Below, piece after piece: positions 9,526 through 18,569 of a stretch of DNA of 19,413 nucleotides. Numbering within the stretch: position 1 is the first letter of the stretch; each line of letters begins with the position of its first letter. The notes beneath the pieces are model-generated. The model saw nothing but the letters and a program-made list of their open reading frames with translations. It was not told the origin of the DNA and did no database searches. A program made the translations under genes and the position numbers. This DNA is from Willaertia magna (lineage: Eukaryota; Heterolobosea; Eutetramitea; Acrasida; Naegleriidae): positions 1-19,413 of the forward strand of contig CADWAF010001842.1 of assembly GCA_902984215.1 (NCBI GenBank), in the 5' to 3' direction.

Positions 9526-11565
9526 ATGTTTTCATTTTTAACTAGCAATGGATGTCCGTTCCCTCAGCAATTAAAAATGGATCCACTAGTGCAGACAACA
9601 GAAACCACAAAGTACCCAAGCTTTCCGCTAAATCTTAATAAACAGAAGGGATGTTGTGGTGGGAACAAAAAACAAGATGCACAATCGGTAACACCTTCCG
9701 CTAGTAATAGTCTTTTTTTTTGTGCTTGCAAGAATCAATACCAACCAAATGCTGATTGCGAATTTCAACAATTTCTAGAGAATTATGTTCCTGTCCCTAA
9801 TAATATTAATAACAACCCACATGATTCACCAATCGCATCAAGTAATGGTTCTAGTAACGGAAATATTTTACTCTCTAATAACGATGTTGTTACTAGTAAT
9901 AATTACAATGAACTATCAGATTTTTTAAACCCAACGGATCATACAAAAGCAAATACCTCTTGCTTACTTTGCAAAATTCGTCATCGTAAATGTGATTACC
10001 ATCTATCAGTTTGTAACCACTGTGCAAAAGAACATAGATCTTTTTGTATTTACATTAATAATGTAAAAAGAGGACCTAAAAGACAATCAAAGAAAAATAG
10101 TGAAAGTAGTGAGGATTTACAAAATTTATCACCAGAAACTATTGATTTAATTTACAGAACAATATATAATAATATTAATAATATTAGATCTGAAGAAGAA
10201 ATAATTGTGAAATTATCTTTTGATTTATTTAAAAAAATTGTAAATTATTTAATACCAATTTCTTCACAAGAAGATATTTATGAAAGAATGAAAATATCTT
10301 TACAAGCCTCTACTACACCATTCATTGGAGATTTAGATTATTTTAAAAGATATTTTCATAAAATTGGTGAAAAAGAAGTTGCCTTTATGTCTATCTTACA
10401 AGCAATTTGTTTACAACGTTTAAACGAAAAGAAGTTAGCTCATAAATGTTATGAAAGGGCTAGAGGTAAATTATCTTTTGTTTTTGATCACGTATCCGAT
10501 TTTGAATTGATTACAATCTATTGTTATGTTTCAATATATTTAATTGGAGAAGGAGAAAGACAATTAGCAGATTATTATTTAAATCACGTAAAATTTTATG
10601 TTAAAGAATTTCAACCTCAAAGTTATGAAGCTCAATTTTTATTATGCACTATTTTACAAACTGAAATAATTTTACAAGAAAATGATGAAAATTTATTGAA
10701 GCATTTAGAACAAATTTTAATTTTATTTTCTAAAGATGCACCTTTAAATAATAATAATCCAAATTTACAAGATACACTTACTCAAGCGACTGTTAAATAT
10801 GTATCAAATTATGTTACCACATCTAATAAGAAAATGTTTGTTAAAGGTACCTGTAGAATGCCTGAAATAGATTCAAATGTACATCGTCAATTGAAAATAT
10901 TATTTGCTACACAAGATAAACAACAACAACAGTTATCTTATCAATTAAATCAATTAGAAGCATTGGGAGGATGTATACCATCTATAACAAGTAATAGTTT
11001 TCAATTTTCATTACCTTTAAATAGTAATGTTAATAATAATCAACATAACACACTAAATCAGAAGATAACCCAAATTAATAATGCAATACAAAATATTCAA
11101 AATTTTTATGGTAAATTAGATTACAATGGAAATACCTTTATTATGACATTGTATGGAATTGTTATTTTAACTCAATGGAAAATAGGTTCTGATGATTCTT
11201 TAATTGAATCGAGAAGATGTGCAGATTTAATCACAAAATGCACAGAATATGATGACTTTTCAATTTCTTCTTATTCTGTTGCTGTTCCAGTATCGTTAGC
11301 AAGTAAAGTACATTTATTTGCTTTAAGAAATGTGTTGATGTCTAACTCAATGATTATACATGAATATGCCCAACAATTATTTGAGTATTTGTCACTGGAC
11401 TTTGAAGCTTTAGATTTAATGGCAAAGAAGTATCCAATAGTACAAACCAAGTATGCCAATTTAATAAGAGAAATTTCTAATGCCTTAAGTTCTTACATAG
11501 AGTTATCAACAAATCAACCAAACAGATTTATAAAACTGCATAATTTATCTCAACCCCTCATGTAA
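9526..11565 (+). CDS. Zn(II)2Cys6 binuclear-cluster transcription factor
   Basis: Single exon, 679 aa. The cluster is C146-X2-C149-X6-C156-X6-C163-X2-C166-X7-C174 with basic residues in the first half (KIRHRKC), followed by the basic linker VKRGPKRQSKK. This is the fungal GAL4-type DNA-binding signature. The N-terminus (1-145) is Asn/Ser-rich and has an extra Cys-rich patch (KGCCGGNKK, FFCACKNQ). Residues from about 205 to the end are largely helical; the part around 260-370 (AFMSILQAICLQRLNEKK, YERARGKLSF) resembles the helical middle region of fungal regulators or TPR-like helices. Poly-Asn and Gln stretches lie at about 430-530. By inference it is a nuclear, sequence-specific regulator; its target is unknown. 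The first ATG is preceded by overlapping uORFs, so Met18 (ATG at 9577, MDPLVQ) is an alternative start. Confidence 0.88.
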   Translation: MFSFLTSNGCPFPQQLKMDPLVQTTETTKYPSFPLNLNKQKGCCGGNKKQDAQSVTPSASNSLFFCACKNQYQPNADCEFQQFLENYVPVPNNINNNPHDSPIASSNGSSNGNILLSNNDVVTSNNYNELSDFLNPTDHTKANTSCLLCKIRHRKCDYHLSVCNHCAKEHRSFCIYINNVKRGPKRQSKKNSESSEDLQNLSPETIDLIYRTIYNNINNIRSEEEIIVKLSFDLFKKIVNYLIPISSQEDIYERMKISLQASTTPFIGDLDYFKRYFHKIGEKEVAFMSILQAICLQRLNEKKLAHKCYERARGKLSFVFDHVSDFELITIYCYVSIYLIGEGERQLADYYLNHVKFYVKEFQPQSYEAQFLLCTILQTEIILQENDENLLKHLEQILILFSKDAPLNNNNPNLQDTLTQATVKYVSNYVTTSNKKMFVKGTCRMPEIDSNVHRQLKILFATQDKQQQQLSYQLNQLEALGGCIPSITSNSFQFSLPLNSNVNNNQHNTLNQKITQINNAIQNIQNFYGKLDYNGNTFIMTLYGIVILTQWKIGSDDSLIESRRCADLITKCTEYDDFSISSYSVAVPVSLASKVHLFALRNVLMSNSMIIHEYAQQLFEYLSLDFEALDLMAKKYPIVQTKYANLIREISNALSSYIELSTNQPNRFIKLHNLSQPLM

Positions 11566-11913
11566 ATCTGTACTATCGCTTTGTACCAGTAACAATAAAG
11601 AAGGATTAATTTGTATATAATTTGTTGTTGGTAGCTCTAATCACAATTGAGGAACATCTTCAAATACTGCATTCCAAAAAATTAAAAAATTAAAAATATT
11701 TTTTAAAAAAATTGTAGCAACCACTAGAAGGATAACGTTGCTATTCTACCTCATCTCTTATCCGTTCTTTTCATTAAAGGCTTTTTTGTATTGATTCAAT
11801 TTCGCAATCCTTTCAAATTTTCCCTCTCTTTTTTGAAGATCATAATTCTTTAAAGTTTTTGTATCAAAAATCTCTCTTTTAACAAACACACAAACAACAA
11901 TCTTTAACACAAA
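11566..11913. other. 348-bp spacer: 3' region of the Zn2Cys6 gene and leader of the coiled-coil gene
   Basis: I see no gene here. It holds an A/T homopolymer stretch (about 11676-11712). A 7-bp inverted repeat, TAGCAAC (11715-11721) and GTTGCTA (11737-11743), is separated by 15 nt. A C/T-rich stretch follows at about 11744-11790, and then an ACAAACAACAA-type leader just before the ATG at 11914. A leftward open frame across 11758-12036 is low-complexity and antisense to the leader and first exon; I do not accept it as a gene. Confidence 0.5.
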
Positions 11914-14249
11914 ATGGTTATGGAAAAACTTGAATTCAGTAAACCAACTACTACTAATAAAAAGAAAAAGCAATCCGTTGGTGGAAAACAACAACCTCAA
12001 AAAACAAATGGAGCAGAACAAAAGCAACAACAACAATTATTAACTCCATTAATTAATGAAAATAATAATGTTGAAGAAGTTATTGAAGAACAACCAACTA
12101 ACAGTACTTTTGAAGCTATTAGTAAAATCAATAAGGAAATTCGTAATTATAGAAAATTAGTAAAACAACATAAAAAATTAGAAGAAGAAGTAAGTATTTT
12201 TTAAAAACAACAAAATAATTAAACAAAAATTAGATTAAAAATATTTTAGATTTTCAAGTTATTATCCCTACTTTACCATCTCATTTAAAAAAGAAAGATT
12301 TATCTTCACAAGAAGAAGAAGAAAAGAAAAGATTGGAAAAGAATATTTTAGAAATGAAAGAAAAGGAAAAACAATTAAAAGAAATGCTTGAGATTTTATC
12401 AAATGAATCAAAAACTTTAGAATTTTTAGAAAATTTACAATCAACAATAACTAAATTTTATCAAGAAGTAAGTAAAAATTTAATAATTAATGTTTATTAT
12501 AATTATTTAAAAAAGAATGAAAATAGACATGTTTCTTTAGAAAAAGATTTAAAACAAGTTCAAAAAGAAATGAAAAATAGAGAAAAACAATTTGATGAAA
12601 ATAATCAAACAGTTATTGATTTAAGGATTCAATTAGAAACACTTTTAGAAAAACAAAAGGAAAATTTAAATAAAATAAATCAATATGAATTACAAATAAA
12701 TCAATTAACAAATGAAAATCAACAAATGAGAATACAATTACAAAGTATAGAAAAATTAAGAAATGAGATATCTAGATTACATAATATAAATGAAAATTTA
12801 ATTAAAAATTTAGATGATATTAAAAATAAAAGTAATTTACAAATAAATCAACAACAATTAATAATTGAAGAACAAAAGAAATCATTACAACAAAAAGATG
12901 AAATGATTAATAATAATATTTCAAGAATGAATCAATTAAATCAACAATTAAATTTAATTAAACAACAATTAACTGATCAAGAAAATTTAAATAGACAACA
13001 ATTAATTCAAGTAAATCAAAAGAATGATGAGATTGATCTTTTAGGTCATCAAATAAAATTATTAAAGGATGACAAAGATGAAATTAATAAAAAATATTCA
13101 GATCAAGTTGAAAAATTAAAACAAAATGAAAATTTAATTTTAAATATTTCAAATGAAAATGAAAAATTGAAAGAACAATTAAATCAACAAGAATTAAATT
13201 TTAACACCAAAATTAAACAATTAGAAGATCAATTACAACAAAGACCTCTATTTGCTTTTCCAGTTAAATTTGAAGAAGATATTATTCATGATGCTTTAGA
13301 TTTACAAAAAACAAGAGAAGTAATTGAAATTATTCAAGTTTTAAATTTCTTTAATATTTCCCATCCTCTTGCATTTGAAAGAAGAAACATCTTTCTAAGT
13401 GAACAACATCTTAAAGAACAACAACAAATACAATCTAATAATCAACAACAACAACCATATCATTCCTTTTTAAATATTAATGATTTTGTACCAATTGATT
13501 ATTTAACTAGAATTATTCTTGGTTTAAATACTAGAGATGCTTTATATAGTTTAGAAAAATTAATTTCTAGAAGTAATGATGAATTTGTTAGTGGTATTAC
13601 TTATCGTTTATTATCTCAACAAATTAGAGAACTACTTTGTTCAAATATTTATTCAACTGGTGGTATCCATCCTTTCCCAATGTTACAACCAAACTATTTA
13701 CCTCCTCCATCTTTACATTTATTACCTCAACCAAATGGTAATAATTTTGGTCCAAATATTAACAAGAATAATAATAACACTAATAATTTACCTCCTTTAC
13801 GTACAACAACAAGTAATGATATAATGTTTGGTTCAATGAAAGCACCATCACCAAGTGCTCCAACAATGATGGAAGAAAATACAACCCCAACAACAAATAA
13901 TTTACATCCAAATGTAGTTGTCAACCTTCCTCAAGAAGAAGAAACAACCTCAATTAATGCTCCTTCTGCACCTTCACCATCTACAATAACTCCACCGCCA
14001 AAAATTACCACCAATGAAGAAGTAATACCTCCAAAAACAATTTCATCTACCACAACAACAACAACAGATCAACAACAAGAGATGGATGAAACAACAAATA
14101 GCAATAATATAAATAATACAGAGAAAAAGAAATTCACTTATACTAGGGGAAGAGGAAGAGGTTTTTCTCATTCCTCAAGAGGTGGAAATAATAACAATAG
14201 AGGAAGACAAGTTTTTTATCGTAAATCCAACACAACTTCCAATAAATAA
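11914..14249 (+). CDS. Long coiled-coil protein with C-terminal RGG-type tail, unrecognised family
   Basis: Exon 1 is 11914-12189 and ends GAA GAA GAA before GTAAGT. A 44-nt intron ends AAAATTAG, and exon 2 starts at 12234 reading IKNILDFQVIIPTLP. A probable second intron (12468-12515) is described separately. The product is 747 aa if that intron is spliced, 763 if it is kept. Seen: a Lys/Gln-rich N-terminus; a basic helical stretch FEAISKINKEIRNYRKLVKQ; a long Gln/Asn-rich coiled coil to about residue 440; a folded-looking helical segment of about 150 residues (ALDLQKTREVIEIIQVLNFF, FVPIDYLTRIILGLNTRDA); a Pro/Thr/Asn-rich linker; and an RGRGRGFSHSSRGG tail. RGG tails generally bind RNA and are methylated on Arg. 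By inference it is an RNP scaffold, loosely recalling Caprin-type layouts, but I recognise no family. Met at 11920 is an alternative start. Confidence 0.75.
12468..12515 (+). other. Probable 48-nt in-frame intron without stop codons
   Basis: After GAA (E) the sequence reads GTAAGTAAAAATTT and runs to ATTTAAAAAAG, 48 nt. The donor is identical to 11 other donors in this window, the length fits the 39-48 nt range, and the AAAG end matches the acceptor used before the kinesin TAT ACA ATG exon. Its 16 codons (SKNLIINVYYNYLKK region) would interrupt an otherwise charged coiled coil; removing them joins FYQE to NENRHVSLEK. Because it is 3n and stop-free, retention would still give a full-length protein. 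Confidence 0.6.
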
Positions 14250-14263
14250 TTACAAAAAAAACT

Positions 14264-14809
14264 TTACTTTCTACTTTGTAGTTGTTCGTACAACCAATTT
14301 AAACCTTCTTCAATTCCAGTGCCCTTTATAGCACATGTTTTAAATATTGACCAAGTTCTATTCTTAATTTTAGATAAATTTAATTTTTCACTAATTTCCT
14401 CCACTGACATTGCATTAGGTACATCTTGTTTATTTGCAAATATTAATAAAAGAGAATCTTTTAATTCTTTTTCATCTAACATTGCGAATAATTCTTCTTT
14501 AGCTATACCCATACGATCTTTATCACTAGAATCTACAACATAAATAATTGCATCGGTATTAGCATAATAACATCGCCAATATGGTCGAATAGATGTTTGT
14601 CCTCCTAAATCCCACACTTGGAATTTTAAATTTTTATATGTAACTGTTTCTACATTAAACCCTATTGTAGGTATTGTAGATATGGTTTCACCTATTTGTA
14701 ATCGATATAATATTGTGGTTTTACCTGCATTATCTAGTCCTAATATTAAAATACGAACTTCTTGTTCTAAATTAAAAAAGTTCATAACAGTTGCAAATAA
14801 ATTTCCCAT
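14264..14809 (-). CDS. ARL1: ARF-like small GTPase ARL1
   Basis: Single exon, 181 aa, the same length as animal ARL1. N-terminal Gly2 ([12 protein letters not shown]) with an amphipathic helix indicates N-myristoylation. G1 is GLDNAGKT (24-31), switch I includes [13 protein letters not shown]3 is WDLGGQ with [11 protein letters not shown] following, and G4 is NKQD. The stretch [20 protein letters not shown] and the [19 protein letters not shown] pattern match ARL1 closely and distinguish it from ARF1 (which has VEYKNISF at that place). Known for the family: at the trans-Golgi, GTP-bound ARL1 recruits GRIP-domain golgins and supports endosome-to-Golgi traffic. The gene converges on the coiled-coil gene with 14 bp between stop codons, and its start is 202 bp from the divergent TTL gene. 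Confidence 0.93.
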   Translation of the reverse strand: MGNLFATVMNFFNLEQEVRILILGLDNAGKTTILYRLQIGETISTIPTIGFNVETVTYKNLKFQVWDLGGQTSIRPYWRCYYANTDAIIYVVDSSDKDRMGIAKEELFAMLDEKELKDSLLLIFANKQDVPNAMSVEEISEKLNLSKIKNRTWSIFKTCAIKGTGIEEGLNWLYEQLQSRK

Positions 14810-15011
14810 TGTTTATACTTTTTTATTATTAAATGTTTATTATAAATGTATTTATTTTCAATTATTGTTTTTAATGTATTATTTAACTATTTTACATAAA
14901 AAAAACTAGCAGCAATTTTTTAGTTTTTTTTTCAATAATTTTTTTTATAAATTTTTGTTATCAAACCAATGACCGTAGTTTGACCACGCTTGCCACGTTA
15001 TTAGCAGGAAA
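14810..15011. promoter_or_regulatory. Divergent ARL1/TTL promoter region
   Basis: The ARL1-proximal side is A/T homopolymer-rich. The TTL-proximal 50 bp is distinctly less AT-rich. It holds a 6-bp dyad TCAAAC-N11-GTTTGA (14961-14983) enclosing CCAAT, and the half-repeat CCACG twice within GACCACGCTTGCCACG. An ATG inside the dyad opens a 4-codon uORF (14969-14983). These elements are seen; promoter function is inferred. Confidence 0.4.
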
Positions 15012-16388
15012 ATGGAAAGAAAAAATATAATGCTCTTGTCAGCGAATAGTGAAAGGATAGAAGAAGGAATAAATGATCAAAAAGTAAAGGTTACGGATTT
15101 AGTGAACTGCAGTTTTAAAACTATTGACTTGGCGCCCGCTGTTTGTTGGCATTATAAAAATAAAGGATTTTGTAAATTAGGAAATGATTGTAAATTTTTA
15201 CACGTAAAGAATTTTGATGATAATAATGACAATAAAGATATTAAATTATCATATTATCTATATAAAACTAAAGAAATGAAATATAAAGTATCAGTACTAA
15301 GAAGAACATTTGAAGAAAATGGATTTACTTTAATGAAAGAAATAACAAATGAATTAAACTTTTATTGGGGTAATAGTTTCCCTTCTTCAAAGATTGAAAC
15401 TTTTTCTTTTTCAACTTTAATTAATCACTTTCCGAATAGTCATCATTTAACAAATAAAAATTTAATGACATTACATTTACAAAATTTAAAAGATTTTTCT
15501 TATTTACCAATTTCATTTGTTTTACCTAATCAGATGAATGAATTTATAGAATTTAATAAATTAAATTTAAATAATTTATGGATTACAAAACCTTATAATT
15601 CAGGTGAAGGAAGAAATATAAAAATTTATTCTGATTACAAAATGATTTGTAAAGAACATAATGATATTGACAATAATTCATTAAAAATAAATAAGAATGA
15701 AGAAAGAAAGAAAGAATCTAAATGTATTGCTTCAATTTATATTTCAAATCCTTTATTAATTAATAATAAAAAATTTGATTTAAGATTATATGTTTTATTA
15801 ATTGGAAAAGGAAGACAAATTTATTTATATAAAGATGGAATCGTTAGATTTGCATCTGAAGATTATTCTAATAATTTTGATAGTTTAAATAATTTATTTA
15901 TTCATATAACAAATAATACAATTAATGATAAGATGAATGCTGTCACCTCAAAAGGAACAAAACATGGAACTAAAAAATTTGGTTTCTTTAATAATAAGAG
16001 TTTAAGTGAATTAAAAGAGGAATATATTTCATCTAATAATTTTGAATTATTTTGGAATGATTTAAAAGATTTAGTTTTAAAAACTTGTTTAAATACAATT
16101 TATAATAAGGATTATCAAGAAGAGAGATTTAATAAATATTTAGATCAATGTTTTGAGTTATTAGGTTTTGATATAATGTTAGATGAAAAGTACTTTCCTT
16201 ACCTATTAGAAGTAAATGCTATGCCTGATTTACTTGGTGTTAGTTCTAGTAATCATTTAGTTTATGAAAAGAATTTTGAAGTAAAAGCTAAAATGTTATC
16301 AGAAGCTTTAACCATTGTTAATAATATTAATCATTGTCAACAACAACAACAAGTGATAGATATAGGTAGTTTCGAACTCATCCAATAA
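15012..16388 (+). CDS. CCCH zinc finger fused to a tubulin-tyrosine-ligase-like (TTL) domain
   Basis: Single exon, 458 aa. A canonical CCCH finger, C45-X8-C54-X5-C60-X3-H64 (CWHYKNKGFCKLGNDCKFLH), lies ahead of a complete TTL domain (about 90-430). TTL landmarks seen: NHFPNSHHLTNKN, LWITKPYNSGEGRNIKI (ATP-grasp lid region), IYISNPLLINNKKFDLRLYV, VRFASEDYSN, HITNNTIND, and the acidic metal-binding end CFELLGFDIMLDE plus LLEVNAMPDL. Conserved Lys, Arg, Asp, Glu and Asn positions are present, so it is probably active. Family members ligate Tyr, Glu or Gly to tubulin or other protein tails; which one cannot be read here. CCCH fingers usually bind RNA, so this pairing is unusual. The N-terminal 44 residues are unremarkable. 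The uORF upstream may reduce translation. Confidence 0.88.
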   Translation: MERKNIMLLSANSERIEEGINDQKVKVTDLVNCSFKTIDLAPAVCWHYKNKGFCKLGNDCKFLHVKNFDDNNDNKDIKLSYYLYKTKEMKYKVSVLRRTFEENGFTLMKEITNELNFYWGNSFPSSKIETFSFSTLINHFPNSHHLTNKNLMTLHLQNLKDFSYLPISFVLPNQMNEFIEFNKLNLNNLWITKPYNSGEGRNIKIYSDYKMICKEHNDIDNNSLKINKNEERKKESKCIASIYISNPLLINNKKFDLRLYVLLIGKGRQIYLYKDGIVRFASEDYSNNFDSLNNLFIHITNNTINDKMNAVTSKGTKHGTKKFGFFNNKSLSELKEEYISSNNFELFWNDLKDLVLKTCLNTIYNKDYQEERFNKYLDQCFELLGFDIMLDEKYFPYLLEVNAMPDLLGVSSSNHLVYEKNFEVKAKMLSEALTIVNNINHCQQQQQVIDIGSFELIQ

Positions 16389-16411
16389 TTATTTAATAAA
16401 TTATTAAATAA
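16389..16411. repeat. AT inverted repeat directly after the TTL stop codon
   Basis: TTATTTAAT (16389-16397) and ATTAAATAA (16403-16411) are perfect reverse complements with a 5-nt spacer, starting at the base after the TAA (16386-16388). AATAAA words follow within 25 bp, so this may be part of the 3'-end processing region. Only 71 bp separate this gene from the next one on the same strand. Confidence 0.4.
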
Positions 16412-16459
16412 AGCTATTCAAATAAATGTTACAAAAGACGAAAAATATTTGAAAAAAAA

Positions 16460-18354
16460 ATGCCTGCTTTTGCTTTTCGAGCTTTGGGGACTGGAACTGA
16501 ACAAGCTAACATTAATAATGAAAAAGAGAAGGAAATACAGGTTGACAATCATAATTCATTATTTTATGAACAACGGAAGATAATTAAACAACGTAAAATA
16601 AAAGTAAAAGAAAGAGAAACTATTTTAATTAATTTAAAAAAACAATTTTGTACATCAACTAAAGAAGATAGTGATAAACCATTTAATTTTTATAATCGGA
16701 CTGAATTATTACAATTGTCACCTTTTGTAAGGAGTGTTAGATTTGTAAATCCTTCTGTAAGAAGAAAAAGAATACCATTAAAAGAAGTTTTGGAACATTT
16801 AGAAATATTAATTCAAGGATTAGATCCTAGAATAAATGATTTCTCAACTGTTTGTGAATGTAGTACTAATTTAAGGAAATTATTAAGTGTAGCAACTAAT
16901 CCACCAATTGATAAAGTCGTTAATTCTAATGCTTGTTTATTAATTGCTAAATTAATTAATATTCAAGAACTTGCTAAATATTATAAGATTGAAGGTTATA
17001 ATAATAAAGAACTAATGAAAGAAGAAGATGATGATGATGAAGAGAATAATACTTTACTTTTTAGACAAGAAGTTACAATGTTAGATGTATATAGTTTACA
17101 ATTTGAATGTTGTTGGTGTCTCACTAATATTGCAAGCGGCACGACTAGACATACTCAATATGTTGTAGATCTTGGAGTTGTACCATTGTTCTTTAATTTA
17201 TTGAAAAGTCAAAGTACAGATGTTAGACAACAAGCATGTTGGGCATTAGGGTAAGTAATAGACAATGCGAATAGAATAATAATTAATATTGTTGTTAGGA
17301 ATATAGCTGGTGATAGTGTAAAATTTAGAGATGAAATGTTATCAGTTGGGTTGTTAGATAAGTTAATTGATTTATTACAAAATGAACAATGTTTAGCAGT
17401 GATAAGAGATGCAACTTGGTCTGTAAGTAATTGTTTTAGAGGAAAACCTTTAGTTCCATTAGATTATGTGGTTCAGGCTATGCCAATACTTTCCAAATTA
17501 ATTTTACAATCAAAAGATGAAGAAGTTCTATCTGATGCTTTATGGGCATTAAGTTATGGTACTGATTTGGGAGATAATCATTGTTATAGAATACAATTAT
17601 GTATTGAAAGTAGTTTATTATTAAGAAAGATATTGGAATATGCTGCATCTTCACAAGCTTCATTACAACAACCTGCAATAAGAATTATTGGTAATATAGC
17701 TGTTGGAAATGATACACAAACACAAACATTATTGGATGAGAAGGGATTGGAAGTATTAAGAGGATTGATTTCTCATCCAAAGAAATCTGTAAGGAAAGAA
17801 GTAATTTGGACAATTAGTAATATTGGTAAGTCTTTTTATTTGTTTTTTAATTTAAATTGTTGTTAAGCTGGTAAGTTTTATTTAATAATATTTTATTATT
17901 TACTTTTATAGCTGGTAATGAAAATCAAATTCAAGCTGTTATTGATTCTGGATTGTTATCTACAATGTTTGAGATTTTAAGGAAATCGGACAGTGACATC
18001 AAGAAAGAAGCTACTTGGATTTTTGTAAACGCTATTGATGGTGGAACTGTGGCACAAGCAGATACTATTTGTAAAGATGCAATTGTTTTAATTGAGTTGT
18101 TTTGTGCTCAAGCCACAGATTTTAGTAATCCTAAACTTGTTTATGTTTCTTTACAAGGATTAAATGCCATTGCTTCCCGTTATATAATTAATAATACATT
18201 GGCATATGATCCTTCAATTAAGGAATTAGTGAAACCAAAGATTAGTGATATAAAAACAATATTGGAGATTACATCACAGTATTCAGTAAAAAACAATGAG
18301 GCCGAAGAAATTAGAAAATTCTCTGAAACACTATTGGGAAAATTAAATATATGA
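16460..18354 (+). CDS. Importin-alpha (karyopherin alpha) with ARM repeats, four exons including a 3-nt microexon
   Basis: Exons: 16460-17250, 17299-17825, 17868-17870 and 17912-18354. The total is 1764 nt, giving 587 aa. Introns are 48, 42 and 41 nt, all GTAAGT. The N-terminus has a basic helix (EQRKIIKQRKIKVKERE, about 37-53) in the place of the importin-beta-binding domain, though it is divergent. ARM repeats follow with the NLS-binding Trp/Asn ladder: CCWCLTNIASG, CWALGNIAGD, TWSVSN, LWALSYGTD, IRIIGNIAVGND, IWTISNIAAGNENQIQ and TWIFVNAIDGGT. These match conserved positions of the family, including the repeat that normally has Tyr in place of Asn. Role known for the family: binds classical NLS cargo and importin-beta for nuclear import. 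Odd: an acidic insert of about 15 residues (KEEDDDDEENN, about 187-197) ahead of the first Trp-Asn repeat. Confidence 0.92.
17868..17870 (+). other. Probable 3-nt microexon (CTG) in importin-alpha
   Basis: Exon 2 ends AGT AAT ATT G before GTAAGTCTTT. A 42-nt intron ends GTTGTTAAG, then CTG, then GTAAGTTTTATT and a 41-nt intron ending TTTTATAG, then CTGGTAATGAAAAT. With the CTG, the protein reads S-N-I-A-A-G-N-E-N-Q-I-Q, matching the family spacing S-N-I-T-A-G-N; without it one residue is missing (S-N-I-A-G-N). The alternative single intron would be 86 nt, twice the length of any other here. Both forms stay in frame. Confidence 0.75.
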
Positions 18355-18569
18355 AATTTCAATTAAGACAAAATAGAAGACAACAAATTGAAGAAATTTA
18401 TAATTGTTATTATATTTGGCGTGATTGTAAAAATGTAATTTTGTAAATTATAATCAATAAATTTACAACAAAATTAAATATCCAAAAATTTATTTAAAAT
18501 TCTTCAAAATTATTAATGCTATTTCCTCCATTTCCCAATTAACTACACTGTACACTTCCAATTAGTTCA
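18355..18569. other. 215-bp convergent spacer
   Basis: This lies between the importin-alpha TGA (+) and the stop of the CX9C gene (-). It is AT-rich with an AATAAA at 18456-18461, a plausible polyadenylation signal for importin-alpha, and the word CCAATTA twice (near 18536 and 18558). I see no RNA gene or open frame. Confidence 0.4.

Noticed and set aside
11758..12036. Leftward 92-codon frame over the coiled-coil gene's leader
   Set aside because: Leu/Phe-rich antisense of Gln/Lys codons; overlaps a better-supported first exon with a consensus donor.
12190..12249. Intron end at TTTTAG (12249) in the coiled-coil gene
   Set aside because: That acceptor puts the next exon out of frame with the phase-0 donor; the TTAG at 12233 keeps frame and gives a 44-nt intron.
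13576..13924. Additional frames inside the Pro/Asn-rich part of the coiled-coil gene
   Set aside because: Tyr/Ile/Leu- and Val/Leu-rich low-complexity shadows of the main frame on either strand.
14319..14909. Rightward frames opposite ARL1
   Set aside because: ARL1 is an unambiguous conserved gene on the other strand; the opposite frames show no motif.
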